DNA from: Smittium mucronatum
Lineage: Eukaryota > Kickxellomycota > Harpellomycetes > Harpellales > Legeriomycetaceae
Length of the DNA stretch: 58,321 bases
Direction: 5' to 3'
Assembly: GCA_001953115.1 (NCBI GenBank)
Contig: LSSL01000333.1
Coordinates: forward strand, 29,071 to 87,391
Positions within the stretch are counted from its first letter, which is position 1; each line of letters begins with the position of its first letter. The position numbers and the translations under genes were made by a program. Positions 1 through 13,500 of this stretch are shown piece by piece. Under the pieces are notes generated by a model. The model was not told the origin of the DNA. It searched no databases and saw only the letters and a list, made by a program, of their open reading frames with translations.

Positions 1-3000
1 GGAAAAAAATAATCAAATTTCATCCCACTTCCATCTGTCGCTCTAGTGGCTCTTTACCGATTATCAACTTAATAACAAAAAATATGTAGAAAGTTTTATA
101 TAACTTTCTTTTAATCAAGAAAGCTTTTTTCTAAAAATATTTTATTTGAATAATATAATTAAAAAATTATTATTTTAATTTTATTGATACAGATGAAGTG
201 ATATTTTTTGTTAGACCTAAATTTTATACATTAATATTTATATAAATCGATTAATTTTATTCTTGGTATAAGCATATAAATTTTATATCAGTGCAATTAA
301 TATCCGAATAAGGTATTATTTATATTTCTAAATATTTCTTATATTTTTACATACTAAACTGGGTCTTTTTTCAACGAATTTTTATTTCATAAATAATTTA
401 ATTAATTTTTGTAGGAAAAATTTTATATTGTAAATTAACAATAAGTTTACTTTATTATGAAAATAAATTTTTATATTTTCACATTTTTTATAGTTTTATA
501 AATAGTTTAGCTTCAGAAAGAATTCTCAGTTAAATTATTTTTTTTATGACACTAAAATATTCGAAAATGACTTTTAGTAAATTAACTTGTTGGTAAAATT
601 TTAACAATTTTTTATCCAATTACATATCATTTTATTATTAATTTATCAAATTAAATTAAATGTTGAAAAAATCAAGCTTTACACCTTGATATTTATAATA
701 AATTTTAATTAAAGCTCTTTTCGATTTCCATTCCGTTTTTAATATCAGAAAAAATATATTTAACTTATAATATTTTTAAATCACCAAAATATTGAATAAA
801 TTATTCTTCTAAAAATTTTTTTTTATAAACCTATATATTAAAATTTATATACTCTTTAAATTGTTTTTCGGAAAAATAGTTGTAAAAGCTTGAAATTTTA
901 TTATTATCTAATTATCTTGCATTTAACACATTTTAAAATAATATTATCTTCAAATTAAATAAAGAAAAACATTTTTCATTTATTACAAAAAAATCAAACT
1001 AGAAATACTAATTATTTATATATTAATATTTTATAAATAGTTGTATTTTTAAATGTTGTGAAAAAAATATAAAGCTCAACTATGCTAGAAATTATCAAAA
1101 ATAAATGTAAATTTTCTATTATTATAAAAATTATAATTTATGGATCATCATATTCTGCTCTGGGCTATTTTTGGGGAAAAATCGAATCAAATCTATAACT
1201 AATAATATATAATTAGATATTACATAAATATTTACATTTAAATAAAAATGAGAATTCAATTTTTTATCTTAATATTTATTGGATAAGATTGATTATTTCA
1301 AAATTATATTATTACAATCAATACTATTATTAATTTTTCAAGTAAATAGTTTTAACTTATTAGATGATTATAATAAATGGTAACATAATTTTTTCATTTC
1401 ACATTTTCGTAACATTCTTCCCCTATCAATTTAATTAATTAAGAAGATTGTGAATAAAAAAAAATAGGTTTTTTTTAAAAATATTCATGATAAAATTAAT
1501 CCTTATTACATAATAATTATTAGGAGAAAAGATATAGTATTTTAAGTATGTAAGTTGGCGTTAAAAAATATTTAGAAGCCAGAAAAAACTAGTCAAAGAA
1601 TATTTTTCGATTTTAAATTTATATTAAATAAATTGATAAACTAAAAATCTATTTTTAGTTTATTTAATTTTTTAAAATATTTTTATTAATAATTGATCAG
1701 TTTTTTTGTAAATTTCAGTTTATTCAATATTAGTATGTTAGAAAAAAATCTAAAACATTTTTTACAACTCATATTTTCAACCTTTATAATTTAAAATGTA
1801 GTTTAAGAGTTTTTAGTATAATCTATATGTTACTTTAAACTTTAAATAAACACACGTATCAAATGATTATAGATGTCATTATTAATTAAATCTCCCAAAT
1901 TTAAACTTAAATTTTACTAATGGTGAATTTATATTTTTATTAAATCATAAAATTAAAAAGAAATAATTTTAAGTTATCATTTGGTTTCATGTACTTAGAT
2001 ATAATGTAATTTATCGGCATAATCACACAAGCTTGGAATTAAACTAAAAAAAATTTAAATTTAGTAATTATTTTTTTTTGCTATAATTTTTTCTCTATTA
2101 TTACAAAAAATCTAAATATTTTAAACTTAAGTTTTGACACTATTCGATCGAAAAAATTCTTATTCATAAATTAGGTTTACTTATAATAAAAAATAATTAA
2201 TAAAAGCTATATAATTAAGAACATTTTAGTCTTATGTATTTTTAACGTGTTATATATATTTTTAAAATCACACAGTATCAATAATAATAAAAAAATCTTT
2301 AAAATTAATAGATTAAGCTATTTTAAAAACAAAAATAAACAAAAAATACAATAATGAATTTTTTTTAAATAATAATATTTGGCTAATTGATTATTCTAAA
2401 TATACAAATTTATCAGTTATAAAAAAGATTTATATCAGATATAAGAAATTTTTAAATAAATTTTATTTGTATTTATTCTTTAATTTTTTTTTAATAAAAA
2501 CTATTTAGCACGAAATATAAAAAATTTAATAGAATTTTTTAAACATAAAAACTGATTGTTTTGATTAAAATTTTTTTGAATTTTTTTAAAGTTTCCAAAA
2601 AAATATCGGAAAATTTCAATATTTTTTAGATAAAAAAGTGCAAATAATATGTTTAAATAATTCATTTTACCTATTGGAGAGCAGTAAATAAATTTTTGTT
2701 TCCATACAAAACTATAGATAAAAAAGATACATTTATTCAAAATACAAAAACATGTAATATGCTCTGACAGATATAAATATTATATAAAAGGAATTATTTT
2801 AAATTATTTTAATAAAATTTACTTTGATATGTCCTTTCTAATAATACAATATAATTGATTGAAGTTTTTTTATATCTATATTAGATTTTCTTTGAGAAAA
2901 GACATTTAACTGTAATTTTTTTATATTTCCCTAAATTGAAAATGTAGAGTTAAGAACAAATCAAAATTATTTGTTGATCTGGAATATTAAATTACAAAAA

Positions 3001-6000
3001 TAAATCGTCTATTGTATGAATTTTGAAATATATTAGATAAAGTATATTTTTATAAATTGATTGGCTTTTATAATAAATTTTACTGTATCCAGTGTTTTAC
3101 ATAGTCAAAAAAAGTTTGGTTACGAAAAGGGTTTCCCATATAAAAATTTTTTGGAAAAATTTCAATTTCATTTTTTTTTAAAGTATAAAAGTCTTTCTGG
3201 CTCAAGGAAAGTTTAAAAGCTGCACATTTTAGTTTTATAAATTTAAAATCTTTCAAAGTTTAGATCAAATTATATTTAAGGATAAAATAAATCAATGTAT
3301 ATAGATTTTCAATTTTAAAAATCAAATATTCTTAAATATTAATTAAAATAGGAAATTTATCATTATAAATATTTATTTAGTTTTAGATAATGAATTTTTT
3401 TAAAAAATGTGAAATTTTCTAGAAACAACCAGATAATATTTGATATTTCCTAAAAATTTTAATTTATTCCTGTGTTTTTTTTGTATTTTTTTTTCGGAAT
3501 GATTTTAGCGATAATATTTGAAATTCACGATTAATCTAATTTGATTAATACTAATTTTTATAATCTTTCATAAATAGATTTATAAATACAATAAAAAATT
3601 ATCTTTTTATTTGATCTGATTTTAAATATTTGATAAATTCAAAAATTTGATTTCAAAAATATGTAATTCAACTGAGCCGATGAATTTTGCTTTTCAGTTA
3701 ATTTATTTTTTTAGAATATAAAAGATAAACACTAATAAAGGTTTATATCGCCTAATTAATAAGCTTAAATTAGGGATATTCTTCCATATGAGAGATTATA
3801 TGGTATACTTGAAATTCGTTTTCTTTGATTGCACTGTAAGTTAATGATTATATGTTTTATTAGCCAAATATAATGTCAAATTTTTCAAAATAAATATTGT
3901 GATTTGTTTTCATGGGTATATACAAAATCGATCAGTTTATGTATTAATTTAAATATTTCCTAAAAAGGAAATAACAATTAATGTAAGTAAAGACTAAGAT
4001 TCATCTTGTAATTTTTCATAAACAGAACCTTTATTATTATTTAAACTAGTGGCTATTTATAATTATTATAAAATTATAGCCAATAAAAATCAATAAAAGT
4101 ATTAAAATGCAATATATTTAAACTTAAATCTAATATTTATTTATTTTTTAATAGCAATTCCAAATTAACCAACAATTATATCATAATCTCTGTATATATT
4201 TAGAAAAAAAAAATTAAAAAATAAATAAGAATAAATTCTCCGTTCTTGAAAAAAATCTCTCGTTTATAAAAATTTTATATTTCGTTAAAATATGTTTTAT
4301 GGGAGAAATAGTAATTCTTTTAAGATTTTTAGAAGTATTTGATTTAATTAAATTTCAATGTTAATATGACTTTCTGTGTAACTGTTTTATTGAATATAAA
4401 ATTTAAGACGAGATTATAGATATTTTAAGAAATTTTTATATTTTATTAAATTTTAATTATAAAATAAAAATAGGATAATATCAAACAGTTTATGAATTCA
4501 AACGCAAAATTTTAAATTAATAAAAGATTAAACCACTCTAAAATAAACTTCCATGCTTTATTATGGATTCATTTAGACTAGAAAAAAAACCTATTATTTT
4601 AAAATATATATAATGAATTTTAACTATTGAAATTTATGATAGATGATTTTTTTATTTTAAAATTGTAAAATAATATAATAAGACTTTTATCAAAAATTGT
4701 ATGAAGAGCCAATATATGGCATTGCTCTAAAAAAAATTTAAATAAAATTATATTAAAAAATGGAAAAAATATCTCCAAAAACACATCTATAGCAATAATA
4801 TTATAAAAAATATTGAAAAATGGGTAAGCAACTCAGTTGCTTTTCTATTGATGCATAATTTTAATTAAAAAATTTAATAATAATTAAATGATAATTTGGG
4901 ACCATTAAGACGAGGAAATTTTTATTTTAAATTCAATTATATCCTATTATTTGATATCAAAAGATATCTCTAGTATAAAAAAAATTTTTTTTGTTTAATA
5001 AATTTTATATTTTTAAACTTCTATATAAGAGATTTGGAAATATATAGCCTTTTTTTTAATAAATAAAAAACAATTTTGAGTAAATATTAAAAAATATATA
5101 ACAATGATGATGAAATTTAAAAATAAAATTTTTAGTAAATATTTTAAATATAATATAACACCATATTTCTTGTTTTTATAATTATCATTTTGAATAAAAA
5201 ATGGAACAAAAAATTATATATTCTACTATATATATTATTGTTTTTAAATAATGCTAAGATTATAACTTTTGGTTGATAAAATAATTTATATAATAATTAA
5301 AAATTTCTAAAAAAATCAAGCGAGATCTTAATTTTAGTGAAAAAAAGATTAAATACACTAATTAAAATCCTAATAAAGATTAAAAATGAGCTAAAAAACG
5401 GATTTTCGTGGTATAATAAAATTAATAGGTTTTAAAATTTATTTATTCTAAATTTTTTTAATATGAATGTTAAAAATATTTAACTATCTTCTGAAATTTA
5501 TAAAAAAAACCGGTGATAAATACCTATTGAATTAATTTATATTTTAAAACATTTCTTTTGAAAAGCATTTTACTATCATATTATTTAGTTCTAAAAATGG
5601 ATAATAATCGAAAAAATTTACTTTAGACGCCTATAAATAATATTTTTTGAAATGAAAATTTTATTTCAGAAAAAATTCATATAATTTAAAATTTATGATT
5701 TTACAGCTGATAAACTCCGTCTATTTTCATATGCAGATCTTATAGATTTTTATAGAGAAATTAAATGATATTATTCCGGATGATTTCTTTCAGTAATTTA
5801 TACCAATAAAGGGTTTTTTTTTTAATTTGATTAAATTGAAGATTTTTATACATTATTAAATAAACAGAAACAAAATATTAAGATTATTCTGTATAAATAA
5901 AAAAATTTGAATAGCCAAATCAAAAAAAAGTTATATATAAATGTTTATTTTTGTGGAATAGATGGAAAAACGGTCATTTATATTTTTAAATAGTTAATAT

Positions 6001-6851
6001 ATGATCCTAAATCTTGCCTAAAAATTCAATTTTAATTTAATAAAAAGTTGAAAAAATAAATTTTGTTAATTTTTTTTACAAATCGTAATTATAGCTCTTT
6101 CTAATATATGACAAAAATTTATTTTAATACATCGATTAGATAAATATATTTAAATAAAAGTTACATTCTTTTTTTTTTTGGTTATTATAAAAAACTTTGC
6201 GTAACCATCAAAAATAAACACAAAATTTTAATATAAAGCATATTTATTTGGTCATAATGAAATTTTTTAAATTTTATAATCTAATAATTTGGTTTATTAT
6301 TAATAATTATGATATTTTATAACAAGAAATTTGGTTTATTTATGATGAAATACAGGTTATATATATGAGTTGAGTTTTTAACTACCTTTAAAAAATATTA
6401 TCCTTTAAAATTGTGATTAAAGACGTGAAAATATATATTATAATATTAAGATGCATGAATTTATGATTTTCTAATTCAGTAAAATTAACTATCAATAATT
6501 TACTAATATTTAAAAAATCAATTTAAATTGATTTTAAATATGTTTTTGCAATGGATAATCTCCATTGTATATTTTTTTGATAGACTATTTAAACTTTTAT
6601 ACCCTATTTGTAAAAAAATTGTTTTTTTGTTAGAGTAAATTTTTTTTTTATATTGAATAAAAGGTTATAATTATAGTTGGGTTATAAGTTTATTTTAACT
6701 TATTCTAATCATTGTGTATCATATATGATGATTTTAAAAAAAATTTGTCATGTAAACTCCATTTTAAATTAGCTTTAATTTTTTTTATTATATTAGGTAT
6801 TGTTGGTTATAAAATTTTTTTAAAAATATTTTATTAATATATATTCTTCTC

Positions 6852-6905
6852 GAAGAGATGTATTCTTAAAAAAAAAAAATCTAAAAAAAGAATATCGATC
6901 TCTTC
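6852..6905. repeat. Small foldback (8+7 bp inverted repeat)
   Basis: GAAGAGAT (6852-6859) followed by TATTCTT (6861-6867) pairs with AAGAATA (6888-6894) and ATCTCTTC (6898-6905). This gives two perfect stems separated by a 1/3-nt internal loop, with an A-rich apical loop of 20 nt. The outer arms are richer in G/C than the surrounding DNA. No flanking target-site duplication was recognised. Confidence 0.45.
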
Positions 6906-9900
6906 TGACCTCGACATGTTTTAGGATGTTTTATTTAATTAGATTTTTTAGAATTTCTTCACAAAAATATGTTTAATACTTATCAAAATTAAATATTTTT
7001 TATTATATTTTACAAGAATTTTTTAAATGAAATCGATATTATAATCAAATTTAGGTTTATTTATGCTCACATTTTTAGAGATTTGAAATTGGTGAAAAAT
7101 TATAATGCTTCTAAGTAGATATGTAAATAAAACCCATCATAAAATTACTAAGAAAGTAACACTATCATTTTTTTATATTTTAAAATTTATTTTTCGTCAT
7201 TCAAAAAATTTTCATAGTTTGTTTTTCAGATTGATTTAATCTAGTCTTATAATATTTCATATAAATTAGTTTAAGATCGTTATCTTTTTCAGAATATTAT
7301 AAAAACATCTTTATTATAACAATTTTTGATAAAATAAATAGGGAAATCATATGACGAGAGAAGTGTTAAAAGTATTTTTAATCAATACTATTAAGATTAA
7401 TACATAGTTTTTAGAGAAAAATTCAATTCAGTTTATTAATTTTGCAATTTTTCTCTAAATAAAGAAACTTATTTAATATATTATCGTAGCTAATCAAGCG
7501 GAACATATTTTTATAATAAAATTCAGTATACTAGTTATAGATATTGAAATTTAGAATTTTTGAATATATTTTATTAAATATTACTGATTTTATCCAAACT
7601 ATGAGTAAAGTACCATTTAATCTATTAATAAGCATAAATTTTATGTTAAAAGCAAATGAGAAAATATTTTGTTAAAATTTAAAATATATTTTTAAAATTT
7701 TGAAAAAATGGCTTTGAAGATACAATAAATACATATTTAAAATTTGATTTATGTTAGAATCTCAATATTTTTTTAAAAAAACATGTAAAAAAATAACAAT
7801 TTTTGTTTTTTTTATTTGGATATTTTTCTCTTTTTGGTTATTTTTATAAAATCCATTTTAACTTTATAATACTATTTCAATGGTATATTTATTTTTCTCT
7901 TATACTTAAGTTTAATTTTAAGCTTAAAATTCTTACTAATTTTATTTGAAATGTTTTAAATAAATAATAATATATAACCAAAATTGCTATATTTGTTTAT
8001 TAAATCACGATATAATTATCATAATATCATTGTGAGTCGTTTTTAATTATTTTTATGAAACATTTAGGATTAATCTATTTCATTTTGAAAAAAAAAAAAA
8101 ATCGAAATATACTCTAGAAAATTATTAAAAAAAAATAGAAAAACACATGATCGCACTATTGAAAATTCCATAAGACCTTTTTAAAAGACTTTATGAGTTT
8201 TTTAAATCAATTTTATGCGTTTGGTGGGTTGATAAATAGAGCCACTGTCTATATTTAGTTTTATTATCATAATGTATATATTTAAAATTGGTTACAAACA
8301 ATATGATGTGATATTTTATAAAGGAAAATGTATTAAATATATCATTAAGCTTAAATATATCAAGTTTAAAAAACCTTTACTTAATATTTTAAAAAAGATA
8401 TTAATTTTAGTTAGGTTGGTTAATTTTTAGTTGTAAAATTATTCGTTAAAAATAATACGAAACACCGATAAAAAAATATGATGAGATATAAAAAATAAAA
8501 AAAATTGTTATTTTTTTATAGTTAATTTATTATCAGATTCATAATTTATTATCTAAGTTGCAAAAAGTTAATGTATATATTTCTAGACTAAAAAAATTCT
8601 TTAAAATAAAAAATACAAAACAATATTTTAATATTTCTGATTTTAAGAAAATCATGTTTAATATTATATCAATAATATTATTATTTGAATAATTGTACTA
8701 AATTTTAACTTCATTCGTATGCGTATGACTTGAAATACTAAAAGAAAAAATCAGTTCTGATAAAAAAAAAAATTTTATCTTATAATTTTGAGTTTGCATA
8801 AATTTTTTAGATTTTTTAGATTGATTACTTAATTAAATCTAAATTATTCTTAGTCTATTCTAAGTACAATATTTTTGATAGTAATATTTATAATCGTATT
8901 TATCATCATGTAGATTTAAAATTTTTCTAAAAAATTAACAAGTGATTATTTTATTGATTCCTCCAAATATGGATTGTAAAGAAAGTTTCTTTTTTTTTCT
9001 TAAATTATTCCCTTAATTTTATGTTAATTATAAAAATTAACGTGCAGTACCTCTCATTGACTATCTGTTCTCTTATTAAAAAATTTTAAAATTTGCATCG
9101 CATTCTGGTATCACAATTTGACTTTTTTTGGCTTTTATTTTAAAATATGAATTCTTCTTGTATTTAAAGTTTTTTCCATTCAAATTTTTTATTTATTTAA
9201 TAGATATGTTATAGTTTTTAATGATGCTACAATAAAATAAAATTCTGTAAGTTAAAGGATATAATATTATTTTTATAAAGTTAGGGTATTAAATTATATT
9301 TTTTACCCATGATAATCATTTTAAAATGTTTCTGATTGAAGTTACCTCAAAATTCAAAAATTTGGGGCTATGAGATATGCATATATAAAAACACATTAAA
9401 TTTGAAAAATAAATACAGCTCTATCAGCCATCTGATTCAAAAAAAATCTTACATTTACATATTTATTATTAGTCAGTTTGTCTTTTATCTATAAATTTCA
9501 AGTCTTTTTATTTTTAGAAAAAACTTTGAAAAAAATCAATTATTTATCTCTTTATTCGTTTAAAAATTTGAGATCTATAGTTTGATTTAATTCCGTTTTT
9601 TCTTGTAACTTTTTTCTATTTCCTTTAAAAAATAGATTATTTTTATCATAACTTGAACTTTTTCAAGATAAAAAATTTTCGAATAAAAAATTTTTTTTTT
9701 TAAAAAATAGCCTCCCAAAAAAATAAACTAGCCCAAATTTTTTATTTATATTCATTAATATTAGCTATTGTATCTTACTTTTATAAATATTGATGAGGTA
9801 CATGTGAAATTGTTTCAACAAGTAATTTAATTTTTATATAGAAATTAATTGCATATTTTTTATTATGATTTTGATTTTTTATCAGAATTTGATAGTATAA

Positions 9901-10539
9901 AAGCTTCTGTAAGCAAATAAATTTTTAAAATAAACATATTCCATAAATAAAATTTATAATAAAGAGTTAAATTAATCTTTTAGATCTTTAAAAGTATTAA
10001 ACAAATTGTTCTTTCAACTTTCAACAAATGCGAAAAAAAACGGGACCCCTTTCGCGTAGTTTTTTTAAAATATAAGTGTTATTAGCAGTATAATTTAAAT
10101 GTGAGATTTTTTTAATTTTTATAGAATTAAATATCGCCTAAGAAATATAGTAACCTTGATATATATCAAGTCCAGATCTTCGTATATATTTTTATTAACG
10201 CGAAATTCTGCTTTCATGATCTCTATACTAGTAATAATAATTTATAATATGTAAATAAATATCCATAGGATTTCTAAGTGTCTTTAATCTATTTAATTTT
10301 TAAAAAAATCCATTATTTTATCATTAAAATTGTTCAATTTATTTAAAAGCTATTTAATAAAATTTCAATGTTGTAACATGAATTTTTTTAAACTCTTAAA
10401 TAGGTATTAGTAAGTTATTAAACATATTTTTGGTCTTTAAAACCAATATTTTTTGTAGATTATTTGAAAATTTAACAGAAATTTAAATTTTAAATCGAAT
10501 CAGAGGTCATTTCGTACAAAAGCCGGTTTTTAAATTACA

Positions 10540-10570
10540 CGATAAAAAGTTTAAAAACTTCTTTTTATCG
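10540..10570. repeat. Perfect 10-bp hairpin
   Basis: CGATAAAAAG (10540-10549) is exactly inverted as CTTTTTATCG (10561-10570), around an 11-nt spacer that is itself partly self-complementary. A related AAAAAG/CTTTTT pattern continues just to the right. It may be chance in AT-rich DNA, but the CG ends raise it above a simple A/T palindrome. Confidence 0.4.
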
Positions 10571-13500
10571 CCTTTTTGAATTTAAAAAGTTTAATAACTC
10601 TTTTCAGGTATTATTTTTTAGGCAAAATATAAGATAAAAATATTCCCTATTGTAGGATAAATTATGGAATTTTTTCTAAAATAATTTAAATTAATAATTC
10701 TTCTTCTGAGAACAAAGTTTTTATGTTTTTTTAAGACTATTAGACATTGTATTAAATTAAAAATGAACAAAATTTATTATTCCCCTAATCAATAAAATCA
10801 ATATCAGAAAATAAAAAATTAAATAGGATAATTTTTCACAATTATTTTCTCTTCTTTGGAACTATATTGGGTTTTATTCTATTCTTTGTAATCTTTACTG
10901 TATATAAAAATTTGACAAATTTTTCTCATTTTACATCGAAATATATTCTAATCTTTTATAAATATTCACACCTGTCTAATGCTTATAAAAAAAAAAATAG
11001 CTATAATTTTGATAACTTAATGTGATTATAAAATAATAAATATCAATAGAGTTTTTTAATAACTTTTTTAAGGTTGTTTATTAGAAATATATGTGAAAAT
11101 TTAAATTTATAAATTACTACAAAATTTCTATATTTTTAAATAAATTATATTATTTATTGTTGGTATTAAGAATCCATCTTGAAATCATTAATGATATAAT
11201 ATCATATCATATCATAATATTTGATTTTTATTTACATTAAATATGGGGCTTTATTAATAAATTTCATTAAAATAAAATTCTAAAAAATGCATGTGAACAA
11301 GAAAGATGTTTAAAAATAGAAAATTAATGTTTATAATCTAATTAGCTGTGGTGTTTATTATTTGAATTCATCTTTTAATCGTTAATTATATATTAAATAA
11401 TTACAAGTTTATTGTAAATCCTTGAAATCGCTTAATTTCATCAATCCAAACCAATTATTGCATGACTAAATTTTAAATATGAGTCGGTTTTGAAAACTAA
11501 ATGCACAAATAAATACTGAAATTTTACTAGAAAATTCACCATCTATATCTTATTAAATTTTATATTTGATATTATAATAGCTTTAAAAAATAACTATGTA
11601 ATAACTATCGTTTTTACTTTGAATAGATTTGAAATTATTATGTTATAATCAAGATAGTTACGTTTAAATTTAGTAAAATTTTCACACCTTATTAAATTAT
11701 TGATTTCACACACTTATATATTTTTTTATAATCAGAGTTACATTTGAAAATATTAGAATAATAATATCCATATTATGATATGTCTGAAAATGTGCCAAGG
11801 GGTAACTATATTAATAAATATTTCTAATTTTACATATATATTTGAAAAATAATTAAAATAAAATGAAGGTATATGAATTTTTAAATGGTAAAAATCGCAA
11901 CTGAGGCATTTATATAAAATAAATGTAAAATTTTAGTTTTAAAATTAAATGAAACAACACATAAGCCTTTATTTAAAAAAAAATTATAAAAAATTTGATA
12001 ATTGGATATAATGATGTAATGATATACATTTAATATTTAGGCTAAGGTGGATATAATTTGAAAAAAGTGTGCCAAATTAAAAATATTTCATTTTTTTTAA
12101 AGCAAAAATTCATTTAAAATACAAGAAAAAAATTTCAATTTAAAGAATTATATCCAAATCAGGTCATTTATATCAGTTTAATTGCATGCACATCATAATT
12201 TTTATTCTTTATAAACTTTTTTATTTCATTTCATTATGTTCCTATTTTTTAAAAAAGTAACTATTAATAGATTTTTAGTTTCAACTTATCAAAAAGAGGA
12301 AAAAAGTATAATAGAATATTTTTTTTCTTAAAAATTGTTCTATTTAAATCTAAAGTAAAAAATACCCTACAAATTTTACTTAGAAATCAAGCTTTTATAT
12401 ACTGCATTATAAAATTAAGGAAGTTTGCCTTATTCGAAATCCTGATTTGATAAACTCAATAATAAAAACTACAATAAAAAATATGAGATTAATTAGATTA
12501 TATTTAGCAAATCATCAATATAGTGCAACTTAAGCCTGCAAATTTAAAATAATTCTACTTATAAATTTAGGTGAAAAAATCTCAAAAAAGTTTATACTTT
12601 TTGATTTTGTGTAAAATCGGCTTTTTTTATCACTTCAGTCGCAATATTTTTGATTTTTTATTGCTTGAAAAATGAGATTCTCAATTTTAATGGATTTTTG
12701 CGAATTAGGAAAATTTTCATTCCTTTTTATACGATCTATATACCTTCTTATATTTAATGATCCAATATGGTTGTTTAAAATCTTTAAATTGATTAAAATT
12801 ATCCGATCTACAAGTATTTATTTTATTATTAGTATAAATAAATTTGTAGAAATCTGTGCTTTGAAACTTTAAATTTTTTCATTTTAAATTTGGAATAAAA
12901 ATTATGTAATAAAGTATTTCTTACATATATTGAAATAAAAATTTAGTAAATATTATTATTATTAAATGAAACTGTAAGAAACAGGGATATTTTTCTAATA
13001 ATTTTAATTTTTTAGACTGTGATTTCCATGTTCTTAAAAGGCTATATCACTCACCATAATTTCATTTAAATCATATAAAAATGATTTAATATCAAAAAAT
13101 GTCATTCACTTACTTCCCTAAATCTTTTATTTTGAATAAAAAAACATTATCGTTGATAAAAATGACGGGAATTATATTTATCTTAATATAAATTGATATA
13201 AGTTCTTTTTATTTCGAGAATATTAATAAATTTTGAGTGCTAAATTTTGTTTTAGTAAAAATTCTAAAAACTTTTCATAAGTCTTGTAAATTTTACATGA
13301 TTAATTAAAACTCCCAAAATTTTATTTTGCTCACATATTGTATATTTTATTTTATATCTAGCCTTTACTAGCCAAAAAAATCGATGAAAAAAAAAGTATG
13401 TAAAATCAAGAGTATTTGGTATCATTTATAAAAATTTAGCTCAATTTCCTCTAATAATTTTTTATTTTACGAAAATTATATATATATATGAAATTTGCCT

